Source: Theodoxus fluviatilis (lineage: Eukaryota > Mollusca > Gastropoda > Cycloneritida > Neritidae). Taken from it: a stretch of 64,000 nt of DNA. Below the pieces are notes generated by a model, which saw nothing but the letters and a program-made list of their open reading frames with translations, was not told the DNA's origin and made no database searches. Shown here piece after piece: positions 35,823 through 47,895 of this stretch (its first letter is position 1; every line of letters begins with the position of its first letter). The position numbers and the translations under genes are program-made. The stretch lies in contig JAWQFJ010000569.1 of assembly GCA_034096865.1 (NCBI GenBank), forward strand, positions 55,001-119,000, written 5' to 3'.

Positions 35823-36450
35823 AACACACACACGGATCAATCGCTTGATCGAGTGGCACCTATTTACAACGGGACAGCAGAGATCGTCACAGACGAATAC
35901 ACACGCAGAAACCTTGCTTAACACTATAAATAACACATCGACAGCCTAGAGAAATATCAGGCTCGGCACCACAGTCACCCTAAGTAGAGCCTGCGACAGG
36001 TATTCGAAGTGGTCGAAAACTGAACGCGAAGCAGTCGAGTAGTGGTCGCGATTGACATCAACAACCGTGACACGCTGAGTAGGTCACGGTGACAACAACA
36101 AGCGAGCGGTCAACTCTGACAGATCGAGTCTACTCTCTCACCTGTCAAGTGACATCATTGGAATAAATAATTATCACACGATATCATTTTACGCAGTTGC
36201 AGTTCCCCCATAACTCAGCACAGAAAGACTGCAGTGTCAGTCGAGCGACGCGATGATTCTAACGCGTCAATACAGGTTTTCTCGGTCAGTCTCGGTTTCT
36301 GCGCGAGACTTTCCATATATGGCAAGTGCCGCTCGCGTCAAGCTGCGAGTGTGCGAGATGAGGACGCAAGCGGCTCACAGCTAGCGGCCAAGCGCCGTAG
36401 GACGCAAGCAGCTTGCGTCACAAATGGACGCCTAGTGTGCGACGGGCCTT
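34538..36450. mobile_element. 1.9 kb terminal-inverted-repeat element
   Basis: Perfect 25-bp inverted ends: AAGGCCCGTCGCACACTAGG plus CGTCC at 34538-34562 and its complement at 36426-36450. TA lies on each side if the first A is counted as flank. Both subterminal regions are dense in CAAGC/GCTTG words (34560-34730 and 36330-36420). The inside carries a long CA microsatellite and no transposase, so it is non-autonomous. The GGCCCGT-type ends recall Harbinger-like or hAT-like groups, but the flanks do not settle it. Confidence 0.75.
35517..35833. repeat. CA microsatellite
   Basis: About 300 bp of interrupted CA dinucleotides inside the 1.9 kb TIR element. All cysteine/valine- or histidine/threonine-rich frames here are artefacts. 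Confidence 0.98.
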
Positions 36451-38101
36451 AGCAAGACATGCAGCCGTGTGATGTCTTTGTTCGGTCACTGACGGAGAAA
36501 CGACAGGGGAGTCCAGAAAGCCTTGGGGAGGAGATTACTGAGTGGACTTTTGTCGTAGACGGTCTAGTGTTCAATCAGCGCTAATCCTTCCATGCCTTTT
36601 CACCCGGAAAGCCGGGCTTTTAGCTCCCAGAAGAGAAGGCGACACTCTCGACCCTTTTGCAAACCGTCCACGGTCTTTCTGTTGTCCACAGTCCTTGAAT
36701 GCAGACGTCCTCGCCCCTCAGATACAGCCAGCTTTTTGCGGTATACATTCATTTTGAATTAAGGTCGAGACTGGGGGAAAGCTTTTGATATCGAGAGCTC
36801 GACAACGCCCTCGCTTTTACTGCTGCAAGATCCTACCGTGTTGACGTAGTTGTCTTTAGTAAGAAACGAGCTCACAAACGGTCATCCAGGTCCTAGCCCA
36901 ATCTGTCCCATGTAGTTCTTAGTGGTATTAATAGGCTGCATGTATGTTCTTACAATCATAGTTTCTGTGATAACTGCAGATCTGTGCTGTCGGTGTAGTA
37001 TGTGCAAACCTGATTGACAGCCATATCGCTCTTTTCGTGTTCGAGGTGAATCCTAGACCGATTGGCTGGATCATGTGGCAGTCCTATTCTGAACGGGTAC
37101 GTCTAGCTCTGAAAACTTTATTGAAAGATCCGCACTATCTGCTACCCTGCAGAAAAACAGTTAAGATATAGAGTCACTCCGGCTAGATCTTTTGCTTTCC
37201 GTTTGTCAGGCTAAAGTTCGTTCACTTTCTCCACTGCTTCCAAGTGAGTGTGTGCACCCGGCGAGAGGCGGGAGTCGAGGTTGGTGGATCACATTTCTCT
37301 CGCTAATCGAAGTGCTGCAGGAGAGCTCGGCGCTGGCGCCTTATCAGGGCGCCTGACAACTACACCAGTGATGCATGATGGGAAAATAGACTCTCTCCCT
37401 CCATGTCAAACACCTGTAGAGGAATGGGAGTGACGGGAGCACGTTTCCCTGTGACTGGCCTTGTCTGCTCTACAAGCTGACCCCAGCGACTGCAAGTTAG
37501 CGATACTAGGTCCTTCTATGGAGTGGAAAACAACTGTCGCACAGATCCTGTGCCCTGGTCAAACTTCTCAGGACTTGGAGGTCTCGTCGGTGGCAACACT
37601 TCTGTGATTTAAAACTTTACAGATGTGGGAGAAATGATGTGGCAGATTTTTTATTTGGTTGAACGTTTAGAAAGTTTGTGACAAGACAAACCTTCTTCTT
37701 GGAGAATGCGTCGGTATTCAGAGTTACTGATATTCAGCCACTCAAAAACCCTTTTCTGATGCACCAAGAACGCTCATAGAAATGAGTTTTCTGCTGACAC
37801 GTGATTCTAATTTGCTCAGTTCTCTGATAAGCGCCGGAGACCAGGTTATCACGACTGGTTCAGTTATTTTTATGGAACGCATGAAGTGTGACATGCGAAG
37901 TGGACCACACACAGAGAGAAGTTATTGTAAAGCTTGTAAACAAGTCCTGTTTCGGAGCCGCCGCATGTCAAGTTTTGGAAAAAGGAAAGACGCCAGCAGG
38001 TGAGTGAGTAGCCTACCTTTGACATCATCCCACCTTTTTCGAGAACGTGTATGCTTGTCTATCTTCATTGCTGCCATTATGGAAAGATTTAACATTCGAG
38101 A

Positions 38102-38103
<2 letters not shown>
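36451..38103. other. Intergenic, no gene recognised
   Basis: Single-copy-looking sequence with small unremarkable frames, none with motif or splice support. Confidence 0.5.

Positions 38104-38180
<77 letters not shown>
38104..38180. repeat. TG microsatellite
   Basis: Uninterrupted TG run of about 76 bp. Confidence 0.98.
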
Positions 38181-38181
<1 letters not shown>

Positions 38182-38579
38182 AATTCCTGCATACAAAATG
38201 GAGCGTTTGTCGTTGCCTTGACCTCAGTGCTCTTACTGGTATTCAGACCCACGGACCACGTGTTCATGATTTCCGAAAGAGTATCAGCGGGAGACACCAC
38301 TCCTATCGTCATCTGATAGAGTCAAGAGACGGAGACGCAGAGATTCAACGTGTGGAGTCCAGTCTCACGTCTTCTCTGAGAAGCCTGAAGACTTTGCGGG
38401 TGGGAAGAGAACATGGTGGGTGGAGGTGAGGGGAAGAGTGGAGTGGGGGTGAGGGGAGATGGGGGTGGCGGTGAGAGATCAGGGCGGAAGGAGGAACGGG
38501 AAGACTTGCGGTCGCAGACTTTTCTTGCCCTCAATCCATGCGTGCCAGGAACACGCCCTGAGTCCACGCTGATCCGCTC

Positions 38580-40080
38580 TGGAGACCGGGCAGTGATTGA
38601 AGAAGATTCCTCCAGGCCACTCAGGCCTGGCTGGTCTCCAGGCCACTCAGGCCTGTCTGGTCTCCAGGACGCACGACAATGCAGCTCTTCAGCGCTTTCC
38701 GCGTGGTTTGGTGACCTGGGCTGCTCTGCTGAACTCCGTACAGCGCTACTATCCCTGCTATCACGTAGGTAAGGAAGTTGTCTTCGAAAAAAGTTTCATG
38801 CCTTCACTGTGCGTGTACATACGATAGTACATGAAGTCAACAAATGGATGGAGAGCGCAAATTTTTTTTTTATGTTTGAAACGGCTCTACAAATCAGGCA
38901 TTTACGGATCTCTCTCATTTGTCTCAATGAGATCGGGTATAGCAAAAGCTCATTATCCCTCCAGGTTTACTGGAGGTCCTACAGACTTTATTAGTCTGTC
39001 TGTGTGTCTGTCTGTCTGTCTGTCTGTCCCGTCTCCACGGCCTATATCTCAAAAACTACTGGACGGATTTCCTTGAGATTTTGCACACTGACTGGAAGTT
39101 AGGTCCCATTCAATATTATCAAATTTTCAGAATCGAGGTTTTAAAAGAAAGTGACTTTTTTACATTTTGGTGTTTCAATGAAAACGATTCAACAGACTCC
39201 ATTTTGCAAAATCTGTGACGTTATCATTTGACGTCGAATAATGTGACGTCATTTGCGAGGAGATTTTTGAAGGAGGGTGAATAGAATAGAATAGAATAGA
39301 ATAGAATTCTTCGGCTTGCTTAGGCGTCCAGGGCCTGTATGCACGTCGGTCCGTTTAGTGGACTAATCGCGTTTATCCTCAGGGGCGGATCAGTTCATTT
39401 TTTTGCCTATCCTATACGAATTTTCGCGTATAAAGTTATCGCACCTCCGAGGTCCGATAGAGCCTAAACGCGTGTAAATAATATTACGGCGGCCATTTTT
39501 TTTTCTCCGAGCACGACAACGGCGTTTTCTGCGAAGAAACAGGATTTTCCGGGACCGAACTAAGCCATGAACAGCATTAATTTATCAAGGCTGTATGCTG
39601 AATGCATCAGTAGGTCGGGAAAGTTTCAACTTTTTACACATCGAATGCAGGTCAACGCAGATATACGTACGCGGCAAAGAATCTGCACCACCGCTTCGTT
39701 GCGTGCATGTTTGCACAGAAAACGCTGTATTTCGGGATACTAGAAACCCCATCCAAAGAAAATGTAAGCCATGAACAGCATTAATTTCTCAAAGCTGTAT
39801 GTTGAATGCATCAGTAGGTCGGGAAAGCTCCTATATTTTAAAATCCGACAGGCAGGTCTCACGCATAGACTACACGTGGAAGCGTTGTTGCCATGGCTCT
39901 GAAAAGGGCCGTAACTCTAAATTCTGACCTCGCTTCACGTAAGTGAAAATCGCTCGATTGCGCGGTCTCGGTGTAATCGTTGCGTGTGGATGTCAAGCGT
40001 ATTTTTGCTGCCGATCCGGTGCCGGAGTGTTAATTCAGCGTTTATGACATGCCAAAGGAAAGCAAAGCATGTCATAATAG
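38580..40080. repeat. Composite of dispersed repeats, no gene
   Basis: Two CCAGGCCACTCAGGCCTG units sit at about 38613-38655. A TCTG microsatellite (38995-39027) precedes TATATCTCAAAAACTACTGG, a phrase that looks like old repeat sequence. The inverted partner of 29397-29462 is at 39281-39345. AAGCCATGAACAGCATTAAT plus flanks appears twice (39565 and 39767), and in reverse complement inside the element at 55200-56104, where the match covers about 100 bp (39716-39830 with 55741-55860). Two TATGACATG/CATGTCATA arms form a hairpin near 40043-40076. Confidence 0.55.
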
Positions 40081-40185
40081 GAGCTTCCTGAACCTATCCA
40101 TCATGTTTAAAATATATGGTTGATTGTTCCTGGGCCGATAGCTTAGAAATGGATTTACATGCTTTACAAACACTCCGTCATTGCA

Positions 40186-40260
40186 ATTCTCTAATGGCTC
40201 AGCTGGTAGAGCGTTCGACTCTTGGTCATGCATGACCAGGTTTGATTCTGCGCTGAAACT
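40186..40260 (+). pseudogene. tRNA-like relic (tRNA-Lys-like) or SINE head
   Basis: Contains an A-box match TGGCTCAGCTGG, then TAGAGCG, GACTCTTGG resembling a Lys CTT anticodon loop, and a weakened B box GGTTTGATTCT. Acceptor and anticodon stems do not pair well, so it is not a functional tRNA. A second B-box-like GGTTCGAACCC follows at about 40343. It could be a tRNA-derived SINE head. Confidence 0.45.
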
Positions 40261-40917
40261 TTTTTTTTCTTCTCTTTTTTCGAGAGGTTGTGGTTTTGTT
40301 GTGTTTTTATGTGTGTTTTCCACCTCTTTTCTCGAGAGGTTGCGGGTTCGAACCCAATCTTTTCTTAAATGCCAAAACCTGGAGGTTCAGCGCCAGCGGT
40401 TTTTATTAATTGTCGTTCCAGTAACGCCAGATCTGGATGAAAAGCGCGTTGTCAGACGATCTATTGTGGACAATGCACGTACGAAGATGACTTTGCTATG
40501 CCTGAGTGGTCACACTGGAGTTGCCTCAATGAGCGTTCATGGAGCTCAGTTTTCCGTTGACCGTCATCGGACCTCGGTCGAGTGCCTCATATTACAGCAG
40601 AGCTGCCTTTGGTCTCGTCCTGTGTTCTGTTGCGTGGAGCCTAGCAGTACTGCACAGGTAGCGCGCCCGTAGTTAGAATGTGTGTCTCTGGAGCTCCCAG
40701 ACCTTCCTTTTTGTGCGAAAGTGAACCGTTTCCAGACTGCCAGCCACTGAGCAAAACATCGTGCAACTTCACCCTACAGTGGAAATGTAATTACCTCGGA
40801 GAGGCGTTTTCAGTGGGGAAAACTCGCACGGACTCAGCATGGCCCTGTATGTTTTGATAAACACATTGTTCACACCACAGAGCCGAATCTCGCACAGATG
40901 AACGGGGCAAATGTCGT

Positions 40918-41668
40918 GCACATGGACAGGGCAACGTCATACATATGGACAGGGCAATGTCATACACATGGACAGGGCAACGTCATACATATGGACAGGG
41001 CAATGTCATACACATGGACAGGGCAACGTCATACACATGGACAGGGCAACGGCATACACATGGAGAGGCCAATGTCATGCTCATGGACAGAGCAACGTCA
41101 CACACATGAACAGGGCAACGTCATACACATGGACAGGGCAACGCCATACACATGGACAGGGCAACGTCATACACACGGAGAGGCCAATGTCATGCACATG
41201 GACAGAGCAACGTCACACACATGAACAGGGCAACGTCATACACATGGACAGAGCAACGTCACACACATGAACAGGGCAACGTCATACACATGGGCAGGAC
41301 AATGTCATGCACATGGAGAGGCCAATGTCATGCACATGGACAGAGCAACGTCACACACATGAACAGGGCAACGTCATACACATGGACAGAGCAACGTCAC
41401 ACACATGAACAGGGCAACGTCATACACATGGGCAGGACAATGTCATGCACATGGAGAGGGCAATGTCATACACATGGACAGGGCAACGTCACACACATGG
41501 ACAGGGCAATGTCATACACATGGACAGGGCAACGTCATACACATGGACAGGGCAACATCATACACATGGACAGGGCAACGTCACACACATGGACAGGGCA
41601 ACGTCATACACATGGACAGGGCAACGTCATACACATGGACAGGGCAACGTCATACACATGGACAGGGC
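40918..41668. repeat. 23-bp minisatellite, about 32 copies
   Basis: Units built on CACATGGACAGGGCAACGTCATA with variants (AGAGCAACGTCACACACATGA; AGGCCAATGTCATGC). The period of 23 is not a multiple of three, so the frames repeat every 69 bp with a 23-residue cycle. These are artefacts. Confidence 0.95.
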
Positions 41669-44107
41669 AAATGTCACGGAATTGAGGTGGGGTCTGATTC
41701 TGCAACCTCCTGGTTGACAAGATAGCTGTACGCATATACACGTTTTCGTGAAACTCGATGGTCAGTGGACCATATCATTCAGGCTTTTGCTTTCAGATTT
41801 CATGAGCATTCTTTGAGTATGCTTGTAACAGCATAAATCATGGAAGAAGGTCTTATAGTAATACAGTTTTGTTTATAACATTCCTCCAGGAAGAAAAGAC
41901 ACGAATATTAATGTTGCATTTCAATGTTTTCTAAGCTACCTATTAGCTCAAAAATCGTTTAATAAAATGATATTACATTATCATTCTTAAGATGAGATAT
42001 TTATAATGCCGTAAATCTTCTCTTTGATGACTTGTTGATTTATCAAATGAGCGACGAGCTGTTTGAAACAGTAGCAAACGCCAATGCATGCAAAGCAACG
42101 CACAACCAAATAAGAATAAATAGACAGATAGATGAATGCATGGATAGATAGATAAACAAATAAACACATGAATGAATGAACAAACACGTGAATGAACAAA
42201 AAGTTGTAACAAATGAATACATAAATAAACAAATGAGCGAATGAGTATATACATACACTAATCATGAGGGTGGGGGGTGAGAGGTGGGGTGGGGGTGAGG
42301 GGCATTATGCCCCAAGGGGCATTAGTGACTACACTGTGATGAAAACCCCCACATTATTTCAGTTTTAATTATTTTGTTTCCAAAATTAGTTTCAACCAAT
42401 CAGAGTTAGGTTTCTTCTCTCTATTAAAAAAGTGTGGTTTTGACCCAGTCGGAAATAGGTCAGTCACAGTGCAAGGTTTTTTGACACCACCCTGTTGCTG
42501 CTATGTTGAAAGTCCGAAAAAAAGTTGGCTCCTAGACCTCACTCACATTTAATTTTGATGTGCACTTTGTGATCAACAACGGAACGCAAGAATTGCACCA
42601 GTGCTTTCCTAAACCACCATGGCAAGTGCTCATGCATTAATTTCGTGATGTTTTGTGTCATACATTGTGCACAGTGTACTGTTTTGGAGATACATTTTTG
42701 CAGAGAATTGAAAAAGAACTGTAGCTTTTTCAGTGATGATTTTATTCCTCTATTAAAATACATAATTTCATTGAAGTTTTTTCATAATGATTAGTTTTAC
42801 ATTATTTCAACACTGACAGTAAAAACTTCATGACGTGTTCTTAGTCTTGAATGAGAAAGGCAAAGCCCACTAGACCCAATCAAAATGTGGTGGGGCTTAA
42901 TGCCCTACACTTTAGCATTTTTTTCTAAGAATGAAAATAGTTAATGCCAACAAGACAAAACAGGACTGATGAAACACATATACACCTGTTCTCTAAAGTG
43001 GCATGTTTTTTTATTTTTCTGGTCCATACATTTATCCTGAAAATTTTACTGGAATGAGTTGGAGCCTATTGCCCTTCAATCTTCTGTACCAGATTCTGTA
43101 GCATTATGTCAAGAAAACAACAGTTTCTGTCGTAAATATACACAAATAAGGGAAAATAAATATAAACCACACACTTTGGTAGATGAATGATATCACATGC
43201 AGCTTTTTGAATTGCCCTACATTGTCAAAAAGTGGAGATGGAATTGTGGTTTTGCTATGGCCTGTGGGTTTTCTTTCTTTTGATCAATGGGCTCAAGAAG
43301 CCATAAGACTTTAAAACCTTTAGTAAATTACTCTCTTCTGTGACCTTTAATCAAGTCTTATAATTTGAACCAAGTAAGATTTTTTTCGCGAGTTTGTGGA
43401 AGAGATTTTTAAAAGTCATTGGTCTCTTCACTCATTTACTTTCGGCTGTCAGAGGCTACCAATGGGACGTCGGGGCTGCATCAAGTCATTTTCGACCTTG
43501 CTTCTGTGCATTGGCAGAAACACTTACAGTTCAATTAAAATAAAGATTTTCTTTCTCCTCCTGTGTGATTCTATGCATTCATAAGTTGTTTTCTACGTTT
43601 TAAATGAGATAAGATGTAACCAAATATGTCATTCATGTTGGGGCGTAATGCCCCGACCTCCTGGGGCTCAATGCCCCGTGAGCATGAAGTTAAATTTAAG
43701 AAATGAAACTGTAATCAGTTATGTGGTTACCAAAGAAAGTCAGTATGTTTCATTGGATATTAGTTAGCGTCCTCACTTTGTTTACTCTGTTTAACTTGAT
43801 GTATCTTTTTCTAGAACAGAATGATTTTCGAAATAAAAAGGGGTTGCCTAATGCCCCGCTTTCCCATATATATATTAAAAGCCTCGATCAGAAACAGCTC
43901 TGATCTACCGATACCATGACAAAGTTCGTAGGTTAGCTGTGGCCAACTTTTCATCGGATACTAATTACAAAATGAATCCAGTCTTCTGCATCATCCTGCG
44001 CTTTCTTCTTTCCGTAAAGGAGTAAAGGCTCTTTTTCTTCCTCTCCAGTGACTTCCGCATGTAATTAGCGCGATGCTGGTCTGCAACAGATCTCGATCAG
44101 CATAATG
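41669..44107. other. AT-rich intergenic region with repeated GGGGC...GCCCC words
   Basis: No gene recognised. An AATA/AATGAA-rich stretch lies at 42110-42260. Several short palindrome-like words of the form GGGGC-AT-GCCCC occur at about 42299-42322, 42892, 43641-43680 and 43840-43860. Confidence 0.5.
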
Positions 44108-44751
44108 CTGAAATGGTCGTTATCGGCAACATTTCCGGACACTGTACCTGAGGTACTCTGTCCGATCGGACAAAGTTTGAAATGTCGTCCTTACAGTCAC
44201 GTGACATACCGATGATAGCGCTCAGCTCAGACCGCAACCGCCACTCCGCCTGACTGACTTCGCACGCCCGGGGAGTTATGCTAAGATCCGGCAGCGTTAA
44301 TGTATCTGCGTTTTGTGACTAACGTCTTGCTCGGCGGTACTGTACTCCATGCACCTTCACGGTCCGCGTGATTCGGGTGTAATCTTAAGCTAAACGCCGT
44401 TCCGAATGTTTCCGACTTCGACCATTTCAGCAGCGCCAATAAACGTCGTTTAGCTTAAGATTACACCTGAATCATGCGGACCGTTAAGGTGCATGGAGTA
44501 CAGTACCGCCGAGCAAGACGTTTGTCACAAAATGTAGATTTATTAACGCGGCCGGATCTTAGCATAACTCCCCGGGCGTGCGAAGTCAGTCAGGCGGAGT
44601 GACGGTTGCGGTCTCGTTCTCGTTCAAATGCCGAGATTTCAAACTGAGGTACTCTGTCCGATCGGACAGAGTACCTGAGGTACTTTGTCCGATCGGACAG
44701 AGTACCTCAGGTACAGTGTCAGGAAATTTTGCCGATAACGACCATTTCAGC
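44108..44751. mobile_element. Foldback element 3, same core with different outer arms
   Basis: Termini GCTGAAATGGTCGTTATCGG and complement. The inner palindrome (about 44250-44591) is clearly the same as in the two elements at 31.4-32.9 kb, with a few substitutions in both arms. Outer arms are different: they carry ACTCTGTCCGATCGGACAGA palindromes, one on the left and two on the right. Target duplication is not evident. No coding capacity is seen. Confidence 0.75.
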
Positions 44752-45476
44752 CGTAAGAATGGTCGGCAAGCCACACGAACACCTGGTCACACAATGTAGG
44801 CCTCAGAAAATTAGCTGGCGGCGCTTTAAGTGTTCGAACTTGATTTATTATTGCGATACATAGGTTGTGCCTTTGAAGATTTAATGCTATTACGCCATGA
44901 AACTGGAAGATGTTTCCAGCAATTGCGATGTCCGAGAATCGGACACGCACCTCCCGACAATCATCGGTGCAACGAGTTACGCCGTTGGGGTTACCGTACC
45001 TTCAAAGCGCGTTGGTGCTTTTTTATTAAGCCTATTTATTGCAACACGAATGCGTGGTTGTACAATCAGACCTCGGGTTTTCACTGCCGATCGTAGGTCT
45101 GAATGGCTAATCCGCCACGTCTAATCAAACACAGGTTTGTCGATCTGGGCACGCAAGGCGGTCTCATTGTCGTGCAAAAAAATTAACCCGCTCGATCGTC
45201 TGACCGGGCATGCGTGCACGGCGCTTTGGCAGCCGGACTCCGACAGCAGACGAAAACTTGGCAGAGAGCTATCGCCACTCGGCCTGAGATTATCTGGAGA
45301 TTATCGGCACTGGATCAGCGGAATCAGTGACTGGCCAGTCTGGGCCACTGGGTACGGTACCCGGCACTCACAAGCTGAGGTGAACACGGTACTGACCGGA
45401 GTCTCGTGTCCCGGCCGTACCGCGCAAGCGACAAGAAGTGGCTCTTTGTGTATCCGAGGCTGTAGGCTCACTATTA
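44752..45476. other. Intergenic, no gene recognised
   Basis: Moderately GC-rich sequence with several 70-130-codon frames, none showing a domain, splice structure or homology that can be named. Confidence 0.45.
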
Positions 45477-45479
45477 TAA

Positions 45480-46004
45480 GGCTTGTTCAGGAGGCGCAGC
45501 GCTGCACAGCGCTGCACAGCGCTGCTTAGCGCTGCTTAGCGCTGAGTGAACCACGCCCCAAAATTGCTGTTCAGGAGTGAAACACGTGCAGCGCTGTGCA
45601 GCGCTCCGCCTCCTGAACAAGCCTACAGATCCGAGGTGATTCACACGATTTTCAAAATGGCGTCTTCGATCTCGCACTGGCCGTCGATGCGTAAAATAAC
45701 CCTCAGAAACATCATTTTGGGGCTGGAACGGGCTTTATTTGCCCCAAGCGCTCTATATGCGCGAGTAATGGAAGTAAGGATGACACAGTTGTGGACTTTA
45801 TTCATGCAAAATACATTTAAACGTGCATAAACGATGTCTGTGGCAAAGAAAACACTTTTTAGCGTCTAGCAACACAACATGGGGCGCAGAAGATTTAATA
45901 CCTCCCCTTTAACAAGTGAAGCGCTGCACTGTTCGGGAGAGGCAAAGAGCGCTCAATTGCCAACATGAAGCGCTCATGCAGCGCTTAGTACTCCTGAACA
46001 AGCC
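45480..46004. mobile_element. TIR element with TAA target duplication and an extra internal end
   Basis: Ends GGCTTGTTCAGGAG at 45480 and CTCCTGAACAAGCC ending at 46004, flanked by TAA on both sides (45477-45479 and 46005-46007). A second copy of the right end lies internally at 45610-45623, so the first 144 bp alone already form an inverted-repeat unit rich in AGCGCTGC. Three-base TAA duplications are typical of Harbinger-type elements. No transposase is present. Confidence 0.7.
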
Positions 46005-46009
46005 TAATG

Positions 46010-46557
46010 TCCAGTCTCATCTCGAAGGACGTCCCGAAGGCGGTGTCCACATGGCAAGACCGATAATGCAGGTGTGTAGATTTTTTTCTGCTTCCGACTG
46101 GTCCTTGCACTTCGGGGGCTGGTGTAGATGGGATGGCGCCTTACGTGGTTAGCAGTTCGATCATGTAGTTTCGAATCTCTTGTTGTAGGCCCTATTGTGG
46201 GTTTGGGGTGTGTTTTTTTGGGGGGGTCTTTATCCTTCCTTCTTTCTTTCTACATATCTTTACACAGTGTACTATGATTTTAATTACGAATGTGCGAGTG
46301 CATGCTACGTACACACACACGCTCTAGACAAAATGCCCATGCATCGATCCTTTCGTTGGCCCGCGCTCGAGTCCATCTGTCTATTCGTCGGTTCGTTCTT
46401 CCTCGGTCCTATCCGCTTCGTTCTTCACTCGCCTGTGTGTACGTTTTTCTATCCATACCTCCATTCATCGTTACCATGTCCGTGTGTCTGTCTTTGGGCC
46501 TGATTGTGTGCCTCTCAATTTGCCTCGATCTGTGTGCGTGCGTACGTGCGTGCGTGC

Positions 46558-46612
<55 letters not shown>

Positions 46613-46713
46613 TACGTTTAGATGTCTCTATCTCTGTGTGTCTGTGTCTACGAGTATGTGTTTGCGTGCGCGCGCGCGCGCGTGTGTGTCAGCCAGCCAG
46701 CCAGCCAATCAGC

Positions 46714-46745
<32 letters not shown>

Positions 46746-47728
46746 TGGTCGGTCAGTCAGTCGGTCGGTCGGTCAGTCAGTCAGTCGGTCGGTCAGTCAG
46801 TCATTTAGTTAGTCGATCTGTCAATCGTTATAGTCTCTGTATGTGTGTGTCTGTATCTCTCTACTCGTTCATCCATCCATCTGCTGCTGCCTTTTAGTCT
46901 CTGTCGTAGATGTCGACCTCACGTGTACCTATAATCCTGTCAGACAGTCTTGTTACTGCACCCTCTCCACCGAGAAGTGAAGAGCGATCAGTGCGATGCC
47001 ATCGACTCGCACAACACATGGGCTGGCTGCCTGGGTGACGTCATCACTTATGTAGTGTTGCACTCAGAAACGCCGTGACAAAAACGGCAGGCTGGCTTGG
47101 ACCGGTCTTGACAATGTTGGAGGTGTGTCGAGGCCATCAGTCTGGGAGAGCAGAAGTGAGAGGTGGAAAGGGGAAGGGGGGGGGGGGGGGGGTAGGCTGG
47201 GGGATAGGGGGTGGAGGGGGTGGAGGGGGTGGGGTGGGAGACTACGATCTGAATCTCTCAGAAGAGGAAGCCACTCATCCAGTGTTCCAGGCAGTATGGA
47301 CCGTTTCGATGCCGTCATGTCTGTCTGGTTGCTGGAACACACACGATCCTTCTACATGGGGACCTGCTGGCGATTTACACGTCTACCTTAATATGCTTTC
47401 GTGTTGCATTGATCATTAACGATCGGTCGTCCGTTTCAACGCTTCAGTTCGAATGTCCGCCTGCTTGCAGACAGACTGGCGTACGATCTCTGATCGAAAC
47501 ATCGCTATCATCTTAAAGAAACTAATCCTGTCTCTGTCCATCTGTCTCTCTCCGGCTCCACCCGTCCGCCTGCCCGTCCGTCTGTGTGTAAGCGCGCGCT
47601 TTTTTTTTCATCTGTCTGTTCATTCACAGTTCCTGTTGTGCAACTTGTTCGTGCCATGTGCCATGTCTGTTCTTATCTCCCCTTTGGTGATAATATCTCC
47701 ACTCGCTTGCTTATTGGAAGTTTTCAAG

Positions 47729-47782
<54 letters not shown>

Positions 47783-47815
47783 TCTGTTTCTCCCACCCTA
47801 TACAGGCATACACAT

Positions 47816-47895
<80 letters not shown>

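Noticed and set aside
40186..40260. Functional tRNA-Lys
   Set aside because: A and B boxes are visible, but acceptor and anticodon stems do not pair; kept only as a relic or SINE head.
40898..41725. Array of short spaced repeats resembling a CRISPR or a repeat protein
   Set aside because: The 23-bp units abut without unique spacers, in a eukaryotic genome with no cas genes; the frames cycle with the repeat.
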